Assembly: GCA_050999295.1 (NCBI GenBank)
Contig: JBPCPI010000039.1
Location: 1-40,825 of the forward strand
Length of the DNA: 40,825 nucleotides
Origin: JACCQS01 sp050999295
GTDB lineage: Bacteria > Actinomycetota > Actinomycetes > Mycobacteriales > Geodermatophilaceae
Reading direction: 5' to 3'
Made by a program: the position numbers and the translations under genes. Every line of letters starts with the position of its first letter. Positions within the stretch are counted from its first letter, which is position 1. The notes under the pieces are model-generated. The model saw only the letters and a program-made list of their open reading frames with translations, did no database searches and was not told the DNA's origin. This document shows positions 39,553 to 40,825 of this stretch, in pieces.

Positions 39553-40782
39553 GTGGACCTGATCACCGAGTACCTCCTACTCGGGCTTCGCTTCGACCGA
39601 CTCGAGCCCGGTTTCGTCGATGCGTACACCGGCGACCCGGCGCTGCGTGTCCGGGTCGAGAACGACATCCCTCCGCGACCCGAGCAACTGCGGCTACGGT
39701 GCCGAGAACTGCTGGCCGAGTTGGACTCCAGTGACCTGGCCTACGAGCGCGTCACCTTTTTACGTGCTCAGCTCACGGGCCTGGAGTGCAGCGCCAGGGT
39801 GATGTCGGCCGAGCCGGTGGGTTTCGTCGAGGAAGTGGCCGCGTACTTCGACGTACGCATCGACCTGGGTAATGAACAACGTTATGCCGCAGCGCATTCA
39901 GAACTCGACGCGCTACTTCCGGGCGGCGGACCGCTCGCGCAGCGATACGCCGACTACCGACGAGCTGACGAGTGCCCGCCGGATCGACTGTATGAAGTCG
40001 TCCACACCTTCTCCAGCCAACTGCGCGATCACGTCCGAGTTGCGTACGAGCTGGCGCCGACCGAGACGGTGAGCTACGACATCGTGACCGATCAACCGTG
40101 GTCAGGGTTCAACTACTACCGAGGTGAGTTCCACTCCGACGTTGCGATCAATGTCGACCTGCCACACCGACTCACCCAGCTGCCCCATCTCGTGGCCCAC
40201 GAGTCCTATCCCGGCCATCACACCGAGCACTGCCGCAAGGAGGCCAGACTCGTGGCCGGCCAACAGCGGCGAGAACACACGGTCTTCTTGGTGAACACCC
40301 CGGAGTGCTTGATGGCCGAAGGACTTGCCGACCTGGGCATCTCGGTGACCGTCGGTGAGCGGTGGGGTGCCTGGACCGAGGAGATCCTGCGAGATCTGGG
40401 TTTCTCGGTCGACGGGGAACTCGCCGAGCGGGTGGCCAAGGCCGCCGCCCCGCTCAACGACGTACGCCAGGATGCGGCGATCCTGTTGCACGACCGGGGA
40501 CGCGGGCAGGAGGAGGTGCTGGACTTCCTGCAGCGATGGACCCTGGTGCCCCGCGAGCGCGCCCAACAGTCCCTGCGCTTCCTCACTGATCCATTGTGGC
40601 GGGCCTACACCTCGACGTACGTCGAAGGTCATCGGCTGCTGTCAAGCTGGCTGGATAGGCGCCCGGCAGATGAGTCGGTCAGTGCGCGGTTCCGTCGGCT
40701 GTTGGACGAGCCGCTGACACCAGGCCGCATCCTGGCCGAAGCCGACTGCCGGCGCCACGTGGACAAGGACCTGCAGACGTGA
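39553..40782 (+). CDS. DUF885 family protein (putative zinc carboxypeptidase-like)
   Basis: 409 residues. The DUF885 signature HESYPGHHTEH (216-226) is the H-E-x-x-x-G-H-H metal-binding variant of a zincin fold. A partner Glu may lie in CLMAEGLADLG downstream. The family is predicted to be metallopeptidases related to M32 carboxypeptidases; activity here is inferred. The N-terminal region is helical (TEYLLLGLRFDRLEPGF). No signal peptide is visible, so it is probably cytoplasmic. The GTG at 39553 is the start; an identical upstream GTGGACCTGATC is out of frame. A following frame overlaps the stop by 4 bases. Confidence 0.85.
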   Translation: MDLITEYLLLGLRFDRLEPGFVDAYTGDPALRVRVENDIPPRPEQLRLRCRELLAELDSSDLAYERVTFLRAQLTGLECSARVMSAEPVGFVEEVAAYFDVRIDLGNEQRYAAAHSELDALLPGGGPLAQRYADYRRADECPPDRLYEVVHTFSSQLRDHVRVAYELAPTETVSYDIVTDQPWSGFNYYRGEFHSDVAINVDLPHRLTQLPHLVAHESYPGHHTEHCRKEARLVAGQQRREHTVFLVNTPECLMAEGLADLGISVTVGERWGAWTEEILRDLGFSVDGELAERVAKAAAPLNDVRQDAAILLHDRGRGQEEVLDFLQRWTLVPRERAQQSLRFLTDPLWRAYTSTYVEGHRLLSSWLDRRPADESVSARFRRLLDEPLTPGRILAEADCRRHVDKDLQT

Positions 40783-40825
40783 CTCCAGCTGGTCGGGGCG
40801 GGAGGCGAACCCGACCCGGGCGGCT
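40779..40825 (+). CDS. Possible start of the next gene, cut by the window end
   Basis: GTG 40779 overlaps the DUF885 stop (GTGA), the coupling pattern used by several pairs in this window. The frame is open to the last base and reads MTPAGRGGRRTRPG. Only 15 codons are visible, so the product cannot be named and the call rests on the overlap alone. Confidence 0.2.
   Translation, partial: MTPAGRGGRRTRPGR

Overview
The window is very GC-rich actinobacterial chromosome (Actinomycetota). The strongest indicators are mca (mycothiol conjugate amidase, a mycothiol-pathway gene), an ESX/type VII secretion locus, a PknB-like kinase with one PASTA repeat, a short-chain Z-prenyl synthase, and several genes preceded by a TANNNT-type -10 hexamer only 6-7 bases before the start codon (leaderless-style). 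From memory, the backbone matches gene order and orientation in Mycobacterium tuberculosis Rv1074c-Rv1086: fadA3(-), GDSL esterase(-), cbs(+), metB(+), greA(-), mca(+), small membrane protein(+), DUF255(+), hemolysin III(-), uppS-like(+). The organism is not a Mycobacterium, because large blocks are inserted between these anchors. I cannot name the genus.

Left part (1-6300): the end of an NDH-2-like oxidoreductase; a tRNA gene with a UAA anticodon on a short-variable-loop body; a Bax-inhibitor-1 family membrane protein; an intergenic stretch with a terminator, a 42-bp tandem repeat and a palindromic element; a thiolase; two translationally coupled SGNH hydrolases; and cbs, which carries a single in-frame TAG.

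ESX block (about 6450-14930): WXG100 pair, a small membrane protein and a small unknown ORF on the minus strand, divergent from an EspC-like small protein and a 1385-residue EccC on the plus strand. Converging on EccC are a MinD-like protein with a degenerate P-loop and EccD. No eccB, eccE or mycP is in the window.

Middle (15000-26660): a deleted PPOX-family pseudogene, metB, a MoxR ATPase/VWA protein/GNAT/small exported protein cluster, threonine dehydratase, a DrrAB-type ABC exporter, an RNHCP zinc protein, an Lrp/AsnC regulator and a phosphotransferase-fold protein.

Right part (26660-40825): greA/mca and a small membrane protein, an MFS protein fused to a degenerate thymidylate-kinase domain, a methyltransferase, DUF255, a putative ribbon-helix-helix regulator with a threefold 8-bp operator, an alcohol dehydrogenase lacking its usual catalytic Cys, a Ser/Thr kinase with a Gly-Thr-Asn repeat tail, hemolysin III, a Z-prenyl synthase and a DUF885 protein.

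Two themes recur outside the genes. One is small dispersed repeats (GATCGTGAGCG palindromes at two sites; a GACAAGAGTCCG-containing repeat at two sites). The other is gene decay: an amber codon in cbs and remnants of PPOX, LysE and CzcO-type flavoprotein genes. Metabolically, cbs and metB belong to transsulfuration, which feeds cysteine to mycothiol, the substrate context of Mca.
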